DNA of 7,444 nt from Spirochaetia bacterium UBA5550 (GCA_002425885.1 DINC01000160.1:2370-9813), one strand, 5' to 3'; counted from the stretch's first letter, positions 1-6,408 are shown. Numbers and translations: made by a program. The notes: generated from the sequence alone by a model not told the origin.

Positions 1-16
1 GACCGGGATCGGACTT

Positions 17-38
17 TTTAACCCTTAGTTAAATTTTT
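17..38 (+). terminator. weak terminator-like hairpin at the left edge
   Basis: TTTAAC (17-22) and GTTAAA (28-33) can pair around a 5-base loop, and TTTTT (34-38) follows on the plus strand. The stem is A/T-rich and short, and it lies just past the stop of the acyl-CoA dehydrogenase-like gene. The T-run is in the wrong direction for that gene, so if it terminates anything it would be a convergent transcript from outside the window. This is inference from base pairing only. Confidence 0.15.
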
Positions 39-987
39 ATCCTTTCAGATTGTCAAAGAGGGAGATGTCTGAGAGTTTAATCTTCTCCTCATCAGAAAAT
101 CTTTCGATATGTTCACTGAATTTTTCCTTAAATCTCCCTATGATTGAAAATACCCCGGCAGCATCGGCATTTTTTGTTTCAATGATTTTGCCGTAAAGAG
201 CTTCGTCGAGCTGTTTGTTCACTGATTCTGTCTGCAAATCCTGAAAGTTTAACAGTTCCTCACTCTGTGCGATGATAATATCTTTTGAGGCAAATAATCT
301 GCCGGTATAGATCAGGAAGGAGATGAAGGATTCCATGATCAGCGCTCTTTCAATAATCCCCCACTTTTTTAAACTTCTCCTCAGTGCAGAGGGATCGATT
401 TCAGGGATAATCTCCCTGTCTGCGCGAAAATCTGCAAAAGAGAGCTTCGCGTGGCTAACGCTTCTGAAGATATTGAGCTTCAGGTCGATAAGGGAATTTA
501 CGGGGAGAGTTTCCCGCTCAACAAGAGCAACTCCGCTCACTTTATCCTCCCCCGGCTTGCGGCATGTAACTATTATGAGATCGGCATTCTCCCCGGCAGT
601 GATGAATTTCTTTTCACCGGATAGAATAATACCGCTGTTATCAACTCTGTATATTACAGGATGAGCAGCGCTCTCGGAGTTTGCCAGTGCGCAGATGGAT
701 GCTGTGTCAACAGATGATAATATGCGTGAAATATTTTCAGTAATATTTGCAGCAAGAGAAAGATCTTTCAGTATCGGACGGATGAGCATCGATTCCACAA
801 TCCAGAGCACAGCAAGCCCCATGTCCCCTGTCTCTCTTGCGATGAGAGTTGACGGCCTTGCTGTGCGGTACTGGTTAATCTCAGGCCTGAACTGTTTTGC
901 GAGGTCTGTCCAGAGAGCTTTCTGAATTGAAAGGTCTTCTGTCCGTTTAAGAAATGTAGAGTTTATTTTATCGATTAGATCTTTCAT
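37..987 (-). CDS. short, divergent acyl-CoA dehydrogenase-like protein
   Basis: The 316-residue product resembles the flavin-dependent acyl-CoA dehydrogenase family, which oxidises acyl-CoA thioesters at C2-C3. The clearest similarity is in the middle beta domain: LSGEKKFITAGENADLIIV (about 122-140) matches the family's NG-K-ITNG-ADL signature, and the stretch near HAKLSFADFRAD (179-190) matches the strand before the C-terminal domain. ALANSES (100-106) sits where the family has its ALTEP-AGSD motif but has lost the key residues. Family members are usually about 380 residues. Here the C-terminal four-helix domain, which carries the catalytic glutamate and part of the FAD and dimer contacts, is much shortened and not recognisable. 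The start is supported by AAGGAG (complement of 998-1003), 10 bases before the ATG. The reading frame is intact, so it may be a repurposed non-enzymatic or partner subunit rather than a fresh pseudogene. Family membership is fairly sure; activity and substrate are unknown. Confidence 0.7.
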   Translation of the reverse strand: MKDLIDKINSTFLKRTEDLSIQKALWTDLAKQFRPEINQYRTARPSTLIARETGDMGLAVLWIVESMLIRPILKDLSLAANITENISRILSSVDTASICALANSESAAHPVIYRVDNSGIILSGEKKFITAGENADLIIVTCRKPGEDKVSGVALVERETLPVNSLIDLKLNIFRSVSHAKLSFADFRADREIIPEIDPSALRRSLKKWGIIERALIMESFISFLIYTGRLFASKDIIIAQSEELLNFQDLQTESVNKQLDEALYGKIIETKNADAAGVFSIIGRFKEKFSEHIERFSDEEKIKLSDISLFDNLKG

Positions 988-1041
988 AAAGGGCCAGCTC
1001 CTTCTGGTGAAATCCGGATTTTTTAATGCTTATACAAGTTT

Positions 1042-1153
1042 GTCATTTCGAACCCGCTTCAATTTTTCGGGTGAGAAATCTGATGAAAGGTATATACTAA
1101 AAGAAATGTATCCTGATAATGAGATTTCTCCTCCCTGCTGTCGTCGAAATGAC
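1042..1153. repeat. palindromic intergenic element, GTCATTTCGA type (112 bp)
   Basis: Perfect 10-base terminal inverted repeats GTCATTTCGA (1042-1051) and TCGAAATGAC (1144-1153) enclose a second perfect inverted pair, GAGAAATCT (1073-1081) and AGATTTCTC (1122-1130). A third small pair, ACCCG (1052-1056) and CGGGT (1068-1072), can form a side hairpin. The element fills about half of the 227-bp gap between the Omp85-like gene and the acyl-CoA dehydrogenase-like gene and holds no credible reading frame. It looks like a REP- or MITE-type element that would fold into a long hairpin in RNA. Its multicopy nature is inferred from form, not shown in this window. Confidence 0.7.
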
Positions 1154-1195
1154 GGGTTCGGGTAATCAGGAAATTAAAGAACTAAAATAATTTTT

Positions 1196-1210
1196 AAGTC
1201 AAGCAGACTT
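1196..1210 (-). terminator. small hairpin just past the Omp85-like gene
   Basis: Just past the stop of the Omp85-like gene (TAA, complement of 1215-1217), AAGTC and GACTT pair around a 5-base loop, followed on the minus strand by AAAAATTATTTT. The stem has only five pairs and the T-rich tract is interrupted, so this is a poor intrinsic terminator. It is listed only because it is the one candidate at that gene end. Confidence 0.18.
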
Positions 1211-1214
1211 TGCC

Positions 1215-2549
1215 TTACCTGACTCTCCTCCTCTGTGCAGAGGCTTTTTCGTACCACCCCATGTTCGCGCCGAAATTGAAGACGTACCTGTCATTTTCAA
1301 AGCCGCTGTAACCGAATTCAAAACGGACCCTCTCCAGAACCGGCACAAGCAGATGAACTCCTGCATAGAATGAATTGTAGTATGTCCCCTTGTTGTACCT
1401 GTCCCCCTTAATCCACTGAACGGCATTGTCGAATCCCGCGACAAACTGCAGCCCGTAGTATCCGTGCATGTCCCACAGGGAAACCTGTTTATGCGTAAAT
1501 AGTTCATACCTGTATTCAAGTGTACCAAGTGCTTCATGCTGTCCGCACATTGACGGGTCAGGCTCGTATACGCGGAGGCTGTTTACTCCGCCAACATGAT
1601 AAAGCTCATATGCGGGGATTGTCCCCGGTCTGTATCTCCCCAGGAGATTTGTATGAATTATATGCTTTTCCCCTGCGGGGATATACGCGCGGAAGTCCCA
1701 GATGTATTCAATGAAATCGCTGTCACCCCCGAGTTTATCGCCGTAAACAGTTGCCCTGTATTCATTGTAAATACCGCTGTGGGGATTCATAAGTCTTTCA
1801 CGCGTGTCGATTATAAATCCTGCTCCGGCAGATGGCAGGTAGTCCCAGTCACCGTTGCCGTAGAACATCTCCATATCTCTGCTCACCTCAGTGAAAACAG
1901 GGTTATGCCTGTCATGCTTAACATAAAAAGCTGAACCTGTTGCAAGTGCCCTGAAGGTTTTGTTAAACCTGTAATACAGGTCAAGCTGGCTGTAGCATGA
2001 GTTTTCGTCATACTTCTTCAGCGCGTTATACGATTCGAAGTAGCTCAGGGTGAATTCAGCTGTAAAGGGGATTTTATTCAGCCTTGGTATCCTTGTGTAG
2101 CTCAGCACCTCTTTGGCTCTCATTACCTCCGGAACAACGGTGTACCTGCTGAGTATCTCTTCGTGTATACCGAGCCCTCCGATGTTCATAAAGGTTATCC
2201 CCGGGCCCACCATAAGGCCGTCCTGGTCTGTCCGTTTCATTGCAGGGTAAATTATATATGACGGGAGTTCTTTGAAACAGTAGGTGAGGGCGGTTCCATC
2301 TTCACATTTATCAACGTTGAGCTGCACATCAGCAAAGATGTCCAGGTCTATGAGTGTATTGCGCTCCTCCTGCCACTTCTCTTCACTGTATTCGCCCCCC
2401 TCTTTATTTTCAAGCCTGCATTCAACAGTTTCTTTGTTTGTTTTTTTTAGTCCGGAGTGTTCAATCCTGATTATTTTATCAGATGAATACGCAGTTAGCT
2501 CCATGAGTGTCAGAAGTATCAATATATAGAGCGGTCTGATTATTTTCAT
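1215..2549 (-). CDS. Omp85/BamA-family outer-membrane protein with a single POTRA domain
   Basis: The 444-residue product starts with a basic, hydrophobic signal peptide (about 1-22, likely cut near AYSS). A single POTRA-like domain (about 25-95) follows, including YSEEKWQEERNTLIDLDIF, which resembles the POTRA helix preceding 'G-F--V'. The rest is a beta-barrel of about 330 residues, enough for 16 strands with short loops. The barrel carries Omp85 landmarks: DTRERLMNPHSG (248-259), the family's D-R-NP-G motif, and GGVNSLRVYEPD (320-331) at the loop-6 V/I-RG-F/Y motif, with valine in place of glycine. FNFGANMGW (424-432) looks like the last strand, but twelve polar, basic residues follow it (ending QRRRVR), whereas such proteins usually end on an aromatic residue. 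BamA has five POTRAs and TamA three, so neither symbol fits. The role is unknown: assembly or secretion of a partner, or a simple barrel. The gene begins 59 bp after argG. No good Shine-Dalgarno lies at normal distance from the ATG; a GGGGGAG is 18 bases upstream. Confidence 0.85.
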   Translation of the reverse strand: MKIIRPLYILILLTLMELTAYSSDKIIRIEHSGLKKTNKETVECRLENKEGGEYSEEKWQEERNTLIDLDIFADVQLNVDKCEDGTALTYCFKELPSYIIYPAMKRTDQDGLMVGPGITFMNIGGLGIHEEILSRYTVVPEVMRAKEVLSYTRIPRLNKIPFTAEFTLSYFESYNALKKYDENSCYSQLDLYYRFNKTFRALATGSAFYVKHDRHNPVFTEVSRDMEMFYGNGDWDYLPSAGAGFIIDTRERLMNPHSGIYNEYRATVYGDKLGGDSDFIEYIWDFRAYIPAGEKHIIHTNLLGRYRPGTIPAYELYHVGGVNSLRVYEPDPSMCGQHEALGTLEYRYELFTHKQVSLWDMHGYYGLQFVAGFDNAVQWIKGDRYNKGTYYNSFYAGVHLLVPVLERVRFEFGYSGFENDRYVFNFGANMGWYEKASAQRRRVR

Positions 2550-2552
2550 TTT

Positions 2553-2562
2553 ACATTAATGT
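2553..2562. repeat. perfect 10-bp palindrome upstream of the Omp85-like gene
   Basis: ACATTAATGT is perfectly self-complementary and lies 3 bases upstream of the ATG of the Omp85-like gene. It could be a binding site or a chance A/T-rich palindrome. It also contains an ATG followed at once by TAA on the minus strand, a start-stop pair. Confidence 0.3.
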
Positions 2563-2569
2563 TTTTTCT

Positions 2570-2607
2570 CCCCCTCTCTGCTCCGGAGAGGGGGCCGGGG
2601 GGTGAGG
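2570..2607. repeat. C/G-rich hairpin with GGTGAGG tail, REP-like
   Basis: CCCCCTCTC (2570-2578) pairs perfectly with GAGAGGGGG (2586-2594) around a 7-base loop that contributes to the palindrome CTCCGGAG (2581-2588). CCGGGGGGTGAGG (2595-2607) follows. This form, a C-rich stem followed by GGGGTGAGG, is like extragenic palindromic repeats seen in many bacteria. It lies between argG and the Omp85-like gene and abuts the argG stop. On the minus strand an A-run, not a T-run, follows the stem, so it is not a classic terminator for argG, though the hairpin could protect the 3' end of the argG message. Confidence 0.6.
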
Positions 2608-2608
2608 T

Positions 2609-3814
2609 CTACTTTTTTCTGTTCCTCATCATGGCTTCCACTTTAATGGGGAGCCCGTAGAGGTTCAGGAATCCTGTAGCATCCTTCTGGTCATAAAGAG
2701 TGCTTGCATCAAAGGTGGCAATGTCCGCGCTGTAGAGTGAGTCGTCAGATTTTCTCCCTACGATCATGCAGTTCCCTTTGTAGAGTTTGATCCTTACTGT
2801 GCCGTTTACCAGTTCCTGTGTCTTGTTAATCAGGGCATCAAGCGCTTCGCGCTTTCGTGTAAACCATAAACCGTTGTATATAAGTGAAGCATACTCATTG
2901 GCAAGGTTGTCCTTGAAATGCTGAGTGTCCCGGTCGAGAGTGATAGACTCAAGGTCGCGGTGAGCTGCCATGAGAACTGTACCTGCGGGTGTTTCATAAA
3001 CTCCACGGGATTTGATTCCAACAAGTCTGTTTTCAACTATATCAACGCGACCGATTCCGTTTTCACCTGCGATTTTATTAAGCTTTTTCATGAGAGCAAC
3101 AGGTTTCATCTTTTTCCCGTCAATTGCAACAGGTTCACCTTTCTTGAATTCAATCTCGATATAGGTTGCTTTGTCAGGAGCCTTCTCCGGCGATTTTGTA
3201 AGGATAAACATGCTTTCGTCAGGCTCCCTGTTCGGATCTTCGAGGATTCCCCCTTCGTAGGATATATGGAGAATGTTCCTGTCCATGCTGTAGGGTTTAT
3301 CTTTTGTTATGGGGAGCGGAATTCCGTGCTTTTCAGCGTAGTCAAAGAGTTTTGAACGTGAATCAAGTTCCCACTCTCTCCAGGGAGCGATGATCTTGAG
3401 ATCAGGAGCCAGTCCCTTGAATGCCATCTCAAATCTCACCTGGTCATTCCCTTTACCTGTTGCCCCGTGACATACTGCGTCAGCTCCTTCAAGTCTTGCA
3501 ATCTCAACCTGTCTCTTCGCGATGACAGGGCGGGCAATGGATGTTCCCAGAAGGTATCTGTCTTCATATATGGCGTTTGCTTTTATAGCCTGAAATATAT
3601 AGTTCTTAACAAAGTCCTCTGTGAGATCATCGATGTAGCATTTGGAGGCACCGGTCTTTTTCGCTTTAGCCTCAAGCCCGTCAAGCTCCTCCTCCTGCCC
3701 GATATTTGCAGCGTAGGCGATCACTTCGCACTTGTATGTCTCCTTCAGCCATTTGAGGATTATTGATGTGTCAAGACCACCTGAATACGCGAGAACGACT
3801 TTTTTTACTTTCAT
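2609..3814 (-). CDS. argG: argininosuccinate synthase
   Basis: The enzyme joins citrulline and aspartate, using ATP, to give argininosuccinate, the next-to-last step of arginine synthesis in the cytoplasm. The 401-residue product has the expected length for the common bacterial type. AYSGGLDTS (9-17) is the N-type ATP pyrophosphatase P-loop. [14 protein letters not shown] (116-129) and YSMDRNILH with the following EGG-LEDP are family signatures for substrate and nucleotide contacts. The sequence runs without interruption to a basic C-terminus (RNRKK). AAGAGG (complement of 3824-3829), 9 bases before the ATG, supports the start. It lies 280 bp downstream of argF, separated by a large inverted repeat, so it may have its own promoter or be read through at a reduced level. 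argH does not follow within the window. Confidence 0.98.
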   Translation of the reverse strand: MKVKKVVLAYSGGLDTSIILKWLKETYKCEVIAYAANIGQEEELDGLEAKAKKTGASKCYIDDLTEDFVKNYIFQAIKANAIYEDRYLLGTSIARPVIAKRQVEIARLEGADAVCHGATGKGNDQVRFEMAFKGLAPDLKIIAPWREWELDSRSKLFDYAEKHGIPLPITKDKPYSMDRNILHISYEGGILEDPNREPDESMFILTKSPEKAPDKATYIEIEFKKGEPVAIDGKKMKPVALMKKLNKIAGENGIGRVDIVENRLVGIKSRGVYETPAGTVLMAAHRDLESITLDRDTQHFKDNLANEYASLIYNGLWFTRKREALDALINKTQELVNGTVRIKLYKGNCMIVGRKSDDSLYSADIATFDASTLYDQKDATGFLNLYGLPIKVEAMMRNRKK

Positions 3815-3855
3815 GAATTTATGCCTCTTATTAAATATTTATTATCATCAAACTT

Positions 3856-4090
3856 CCCGGCCCCCGGCGGTTTAAAACTGTTCTTTATCAGATTGAAATC
3901 CGCCGCCACCCCCGGAGGGGGTTATAAAAATGCCGTTGTGTTTCTAACTGTCTGAATCATGTTTAATTTTGCTGTAAGTAAATAAAACAATAATGCCTCG
4001 ATAGAATCAATAATTTTATAAACCCCCTCCGGGGGTGGCAGGAGCAGGTTTATAAAACAGTAAAAATTTATCTGCCGGGGGCTGCCTGGG
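3856..4090. repeat. large imperfect inverted repeat between argF and argG
   Basis: The inner arms are 3906-3929 (from CCACCCCCGGAGG) and 4014-4038 (ending CCTCCGGGGGTGG). They are complementary over 24 bases with one T inserted in the right arm. Each inner arm is itself palindromic (CCCCC, GGA, GGGGG). Further out, GCCCCCGGC (3860-3868) and GCCGGGGGC (4074-4082) are a perfect inverted pair, with weaker matches between, for example ACTGTT against the complement of AACAG/ACAG near 4057. The A/T-rich centre (3930-4013, 84 bp) has no credible gene. The form fits a decayed MITE or a pair of inverted REP units. The start and end given are approximate. Either inner arm could also form a terminator-like hairpin in the argF message. 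Confidence 0.65.
4014..4038 (-). terminator. argF: possible terminator hairpin after argF
   Basis: On the minus strand the right arm of the inverted repeat reads CCACCCCCGGAGGGGG followed by TTTATAAAATTATT. A five-pair all-G/C stem with a 3-base loop, or a longer stem with the opposite arm, is followed by an interrupted T-rich tract about 60 bases past the argF stop. It could attenuate read-through into argG. The T-run is imperfect, so this is only a suggestion. Confidence 0.3.
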
Positions 4091-4094
4091 GGTA

Positions 4095-5036
4095 TCATCT
4101 CCCCATCAGCGCACACATAACAGCCTTCTGGCAATGGAGCCTGTTCTCCGCCTGGTCAAATACTATGGAATGCTTTCCATCCATTACTTCATCAGTGATC
4201 TCCTCACCTCTGTGAGCAGGGAGGCAGTGAAGCACTTTCGCTTCTTTCCCTGTTTTTCTGATGAGCTTGTCATCTATCTTAAACTTTTCGAATATCTTTT
4301 TCTTCTTCGCAGTCTCCTTCTCCTGTCCCATGCTCACCCATACGTCGGTGTAGAGATAGTCGGCTCCTGCCACAGCTTCATCTATGTTGTTTGTGATTGT
4401 AATTTTTGAATCTGATTTAGATGCCAGTTTGTATGCCTTCTCAACAACACTGTACTCCGGCTCGAATTTTTTCGGAGTTGCAACAGCTATGTCGCAGCCG
4501 AGAATTGCCGCTCCAATGAGAAGTGAGTTAGCCATGTTGTTCCCGTCGCCGATATACGCAAGTTTGATATTCGCGATATCCTTCTCTCTCTCGAATATAG
4601 TGAAGTAGTCGGCCAACGCCTGGCATGGATGATATGAATCAGTAAGTCCGTTGATTACAGGGATTGATGCCCACTTCGCCAGTTCTGTGACTTTTTCGTG
4701 GCCGAATGTTCTTATCATTATTCCGCTGTTATAGCGGGAGAGCACCCTTGCTGTGTCTGCTATTGTTTCTCCGCGGCCAAGCTGTATCTCATTGCTGCTT
4801 AAAAACAGCGCATGTCCGCCGAGCTGAAGCATGCCTGTCTCGAAGGATACCCTTGTTCTTGTGGAGTTCTTTTCAAAGATCATGGCAAGAGTTTTATTTT
4901 CAAGTACCTTTGAGAACTTCCCCTTCTTAACTTCGCGTTTAAGCTGCGCGGAGTATTCAAAGAGATTTATGATGTCCTCTTTCGAATAATCAGCAAGAGT
5001 GAGAAAATCTTTAGTTTTTAGTTGAGGTATTTTCAT
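4095..5036 (-). CDS. argF: ornithine carbamoyltransferase
   Basis: The enzyme transfers the carbamoyl group of carbamoyl phosphate to ornithine, giving citrulline. The 313-residue product is full length. FEKNSTRTR (54-62) is the carbamoyl-phosphate loop, HPCQALAD (136-143) the second phosphate-side motif, DVWVSMGQE (231-239) the ornithine-binding SMG loop, and HCLPAHRG (270-277) holds the reactive cysteine. These favour true ornithine carbamoyltransferase over acetyl- or succinyl-ornithine variants, though the sequence alone does not fully settle the substrate. The first 26 bases overlap the end of argD, which suggests translational coupling. A strong Shine-Dalgarno inside argD supports this start. 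The biosynthetic setting between argD and argG argues against a catabolic (arcB) role. Confidence 0.97.
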   Translation of the reverse strand: MKIPQLKTKDFLTLADYSKEDIINLFEYSAQLKREVKKGKFSKVLENKTLAMIFEKNSTRTRVSFETGMLQLGGHALFLSSNEIQLGRGETIADTARVLSRYNSGIMIRTFGHEKVTELAKWASIPVINGLTDSYHPCQALADYFTIFEREKDIANIKLAYIGDGNNMANSLLIGAAILGCDIAVATPKKFEPEYSVVEKAYKLASKSDSKITITNNIDEAVAGADYLYTDVWVSMGQEKETAKKKKIFEKFKIDDKLIRKTGKEAKVLHCLPAHRGEEITDEVMDGKHSIVFDQAENRLHCQKAVMCALMGR

Positions 5037-6264
5037 AAGCCTCCCCCTTTTTAAGTATCAGTTTTTCAAGTATATCCATACCCTCCGCAAGGATCTTCAT
5101 GTCTATGTTTAGAGGGGGCATAATTCTTATTATATTTCCAGCTGTGCAGTTGATCACAAGATACTCATTAAGGGCTTCTTTCACAAGGGGGTAACCCTCT
5201 TCGGCAATTTCGATCCCTATGAGGAGTCCGATACCCCTGAGGCTCTTTATGTAATGTGTCTTCTGCTTAATTTTTTTAAGGCGTTCAAATACATAGTCGG
5301 ATGCAGCCATGACTCCTGCGCTGAACTGTTTTTTCTTCACCTCTTTCAATACTGCCGCAGCAGCAGCGCATGCAAGGTGGTTCCCTCCGAAGGTGGTTCC
5401 GTGAGTCCCTTTCGGGAGGAACTCGGTAAGGAAGTTCTTCGCGTGTATGGCGCCAATGGGCACTCCTCCGGCAAGGCCCTTGGCAAGAGTGAGGATGTCA
5501 GGTGTTACACCGAAGTGCTGGTGAACAAAGGTCTTCCCTGTGCGCCCGATACCTGTCTGTACTTCATCAACTATTGTGAGCACTCCGTTCTGGTTGCAGA
5601 GGTCGAATACCTCGCGCACAAAATCCTGGTCTGCCACATTTATTCCGCCCTCTCCCTGAATAAGCTCAAACATAACAGCAGCAATCTGCTTCGATTTGCG
5701 CATAACTTTGCGGAGAGCTTTTTTATCGTTATACGGCACATATATAAAACCGGGAACAATGGGGCCGAATCCGGTGTGGATCTTCTCCTGTGCTGTGGCT
5801 GACATTGCGCCGAATGTGCGTCCGTGAAATGATCCGGTGAAAGTAACTATCTTGTATTTCCTTTTATTTATGCCGAGCCCGTATCTCCTTGCTAATTTGA
5901 TTGCGGCTTCATTAGCTTCAGTCCCGCTGTTAACAAAGAGAGTTTTGCCGGGGAATGAAGTCTCTGAAATAAGTTTAGCAGCCTCAATCTGCTCCGGGTT
6001 AAGAAAGTGGTTCGATGAGTGGATAATCCTGTCAACCTGGCCATGAATCGCCTTCTGAAAGGCCTGGTGCGAATAGCCCAGAGATGAAACCGCGATACCT
6101 GAAAAGAGGTCTATGTACTTTCTGTTGTCCTGGTCAAAAAGATATGATCCGTCCCCTTTGATAAAAGCCACAGGGAGCCTGTCTCCGTAGTTCTGGAAAA
6201 GATACTCCTTGTCTTCACTGATGAGTTTGGAAAGTTTTAATGAGCTCACGGCATTCACTTCCAT
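5011..6264 (-). CDS. argD: acetylornithine aminotransferase, PLP-dependent
   Basis: This class III aminotransferase converts N-acetylglutamate semialdehyde to N-acetylornithine with glutamate as amino donor; relatives also act on succinyldiaminopimelate in lysine synthesis. The 417-residue product shows NSGTEANEAAIKLAR (112-126, cofactor phosphate binding), SFHGRTFGAM (145-154), DEVQTGIGRTGK (233-244, aspartate to the PLP ring nitrogen) and TLAKGLAGGVPIGA, where Lys262 is the expected Schiff-base lysine. The C-terminal GNIIRIMPPL is typical. The ATG at 6264 lacks a good Shine-Dalgarno site. A GTG at codon 6 (6247-6249) has GGAAG 8 bases upstream and is a fair alternative start. The upstream gap holds a palindromic element and a possible promoter. 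The 3' end overlaps argF by 26 bp. Confidence 0.96.
   Translation of the reverse strand: MEVNAVSSLKLSKLISEDKEYLFQNYGDRLPVAFIKGDGSYLFDQDNRKYIDLFSGIAVSSLGYSHQAFQKAIHGQVDRIIHSSNHFLNPEQIEAAKLISETSFPGKTLFVNSGTEANEAAIKLARRYGLGINKRKYKIVTFTGSFHGRTFGAMSATAQEKIHTGFGPIVPGFIYVPYNDKKALRKVMRKSKQIAAVMFELIQGEGGINVADQDFVREVFDLCNQNGVLTIVDEVQTGIGRTGKTFVHQHFGVTPDILTLAKGLAGGVPIGAIHAKNFLTEFLPKGTHGTTFGGNHLACAAAAAVLKEVKKKQFSAGVMAASDYVFERLKKIKQKTHYIKSLRGIGLLIGIEIAEEGYPLVKEALNEYLVINCTAGNIIRIMPPLNIDMKILAEGMDILEKLILKKGEAYENTSTKN
5040..5047 (-). promoter_or_regulatory. argF: strong ribosome binding site for argF inside argD
   Basis: The minus strand reads AAAGGGGGAGG, then CTT, then the argF ATG. The G-run gives about six bases of spacing, while the final GGAGG is only three bases away. 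The site lies within the last codons of argD, so ribosomes finishing argD would be placed to start argF. It decides in favour of the ATG at 5036 over any later start. Confidence 0.7.
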
Positions 6265-6278
6265 TTATAAAGTTTTAT

Positions 6279-6294
6279 TCCGGTATGATCCGGA
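6279..6294. repeat. small hairpin just upstream of argD
   Basis: TCCGG (6279-6283) and CCGGA (6290-6294) form a 5-bp stem with a 6-base loop, 14 bases upstream of the argD ATG. In the message it would sit at the edge of the ribosome landing zone and right after the 111-bp palindromic element. Its effect, if any, is inference. Confidence 0.35.
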
Positions 6295-6297
6295 CTT

Positions 6298-6408
6298 GTC
6301 ATTGCGAGGAGCTTTAGCGACGCGGCAATCTGTTCAGGATGGAAATCATTCTTTGTTAAGGAGATTGTACCTGAAAAAATCAGATTGCGTCACTGCGTTC
6401 GCAATGAC
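6298..6408. repeat. palindromic intergenic element, GTCATTGCGA type (111 bp)
   Basis: Perfect 10-base terminal inverted repeats GTCATTGCGA (6298-6307) and TCGCAATGAC (6399-6408) enclose CAATCTG (6326-6332) with CAGATTG (6381-6387) and, further in, TTCAGG (6333-6338) with CCTGAA (6370-6375). The whole would fold into a long interrupted hairpin. It holds no credible reading frame. The layout and length closely parallel the element at 1042-1153, although the sequences differ. It lies in the gap between rsmI and argD and is probably within the argD leader. It looks like a REP/MITE-type repeat; copy number elsewhere is unknown from this window. Confidence 0.72.

Noticed and set aside
1230..1243. 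CCTCTG-TG-CAGAGG hairpin followed by CTTTTTC on the plus strand
   Set aside because: It lies within the last codons of the Omp85-like gene and there is no plus-strand gene for it to terminate. It is probably chance coding sequence.
1199..1537. 112-codon minus-strand frame overlapping the end of the Omp85-like gene
   Set aside because: It is an alternate frame of the same bases, low in complexity and with no family resemblance. The Omp85 frame carries the motifs through this region.
2570..2594. Intrinsic terminator for argG
   Set aside because: The stem is strong, but an A-run, not a T-run, follows it in the direction of argG transcription.
2918..3355. 145-codon plus-strand frame inside argG
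   Set aside because: It is antisense to a clear full-length argG and shows no domain of its own.
3812..3823. ARG-box-like half site TGAATTTAT at the argG start
   Set aside because: Only half of the TGAAT-N4-ATTCA pattern is present, and it overlaps the start codon. A/T-rich DNA gives such half sites by chance.
3922..4134. 70-codon minus-strand frame across the argF-argG gap
   Set aside because: It starts inside argF in another frame and runs through the inverted repeat. The sequence is explained by the repeat and there is no ribosome site.
5254..5802. 182-codon open frame on the plus strand inside argD
   Set aside because: It lies wholly antisense to argD, which has all its family motifs. 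The translation is rich in Ser, Cys and Leu, with no recognisable domain. It is a shadow frame.
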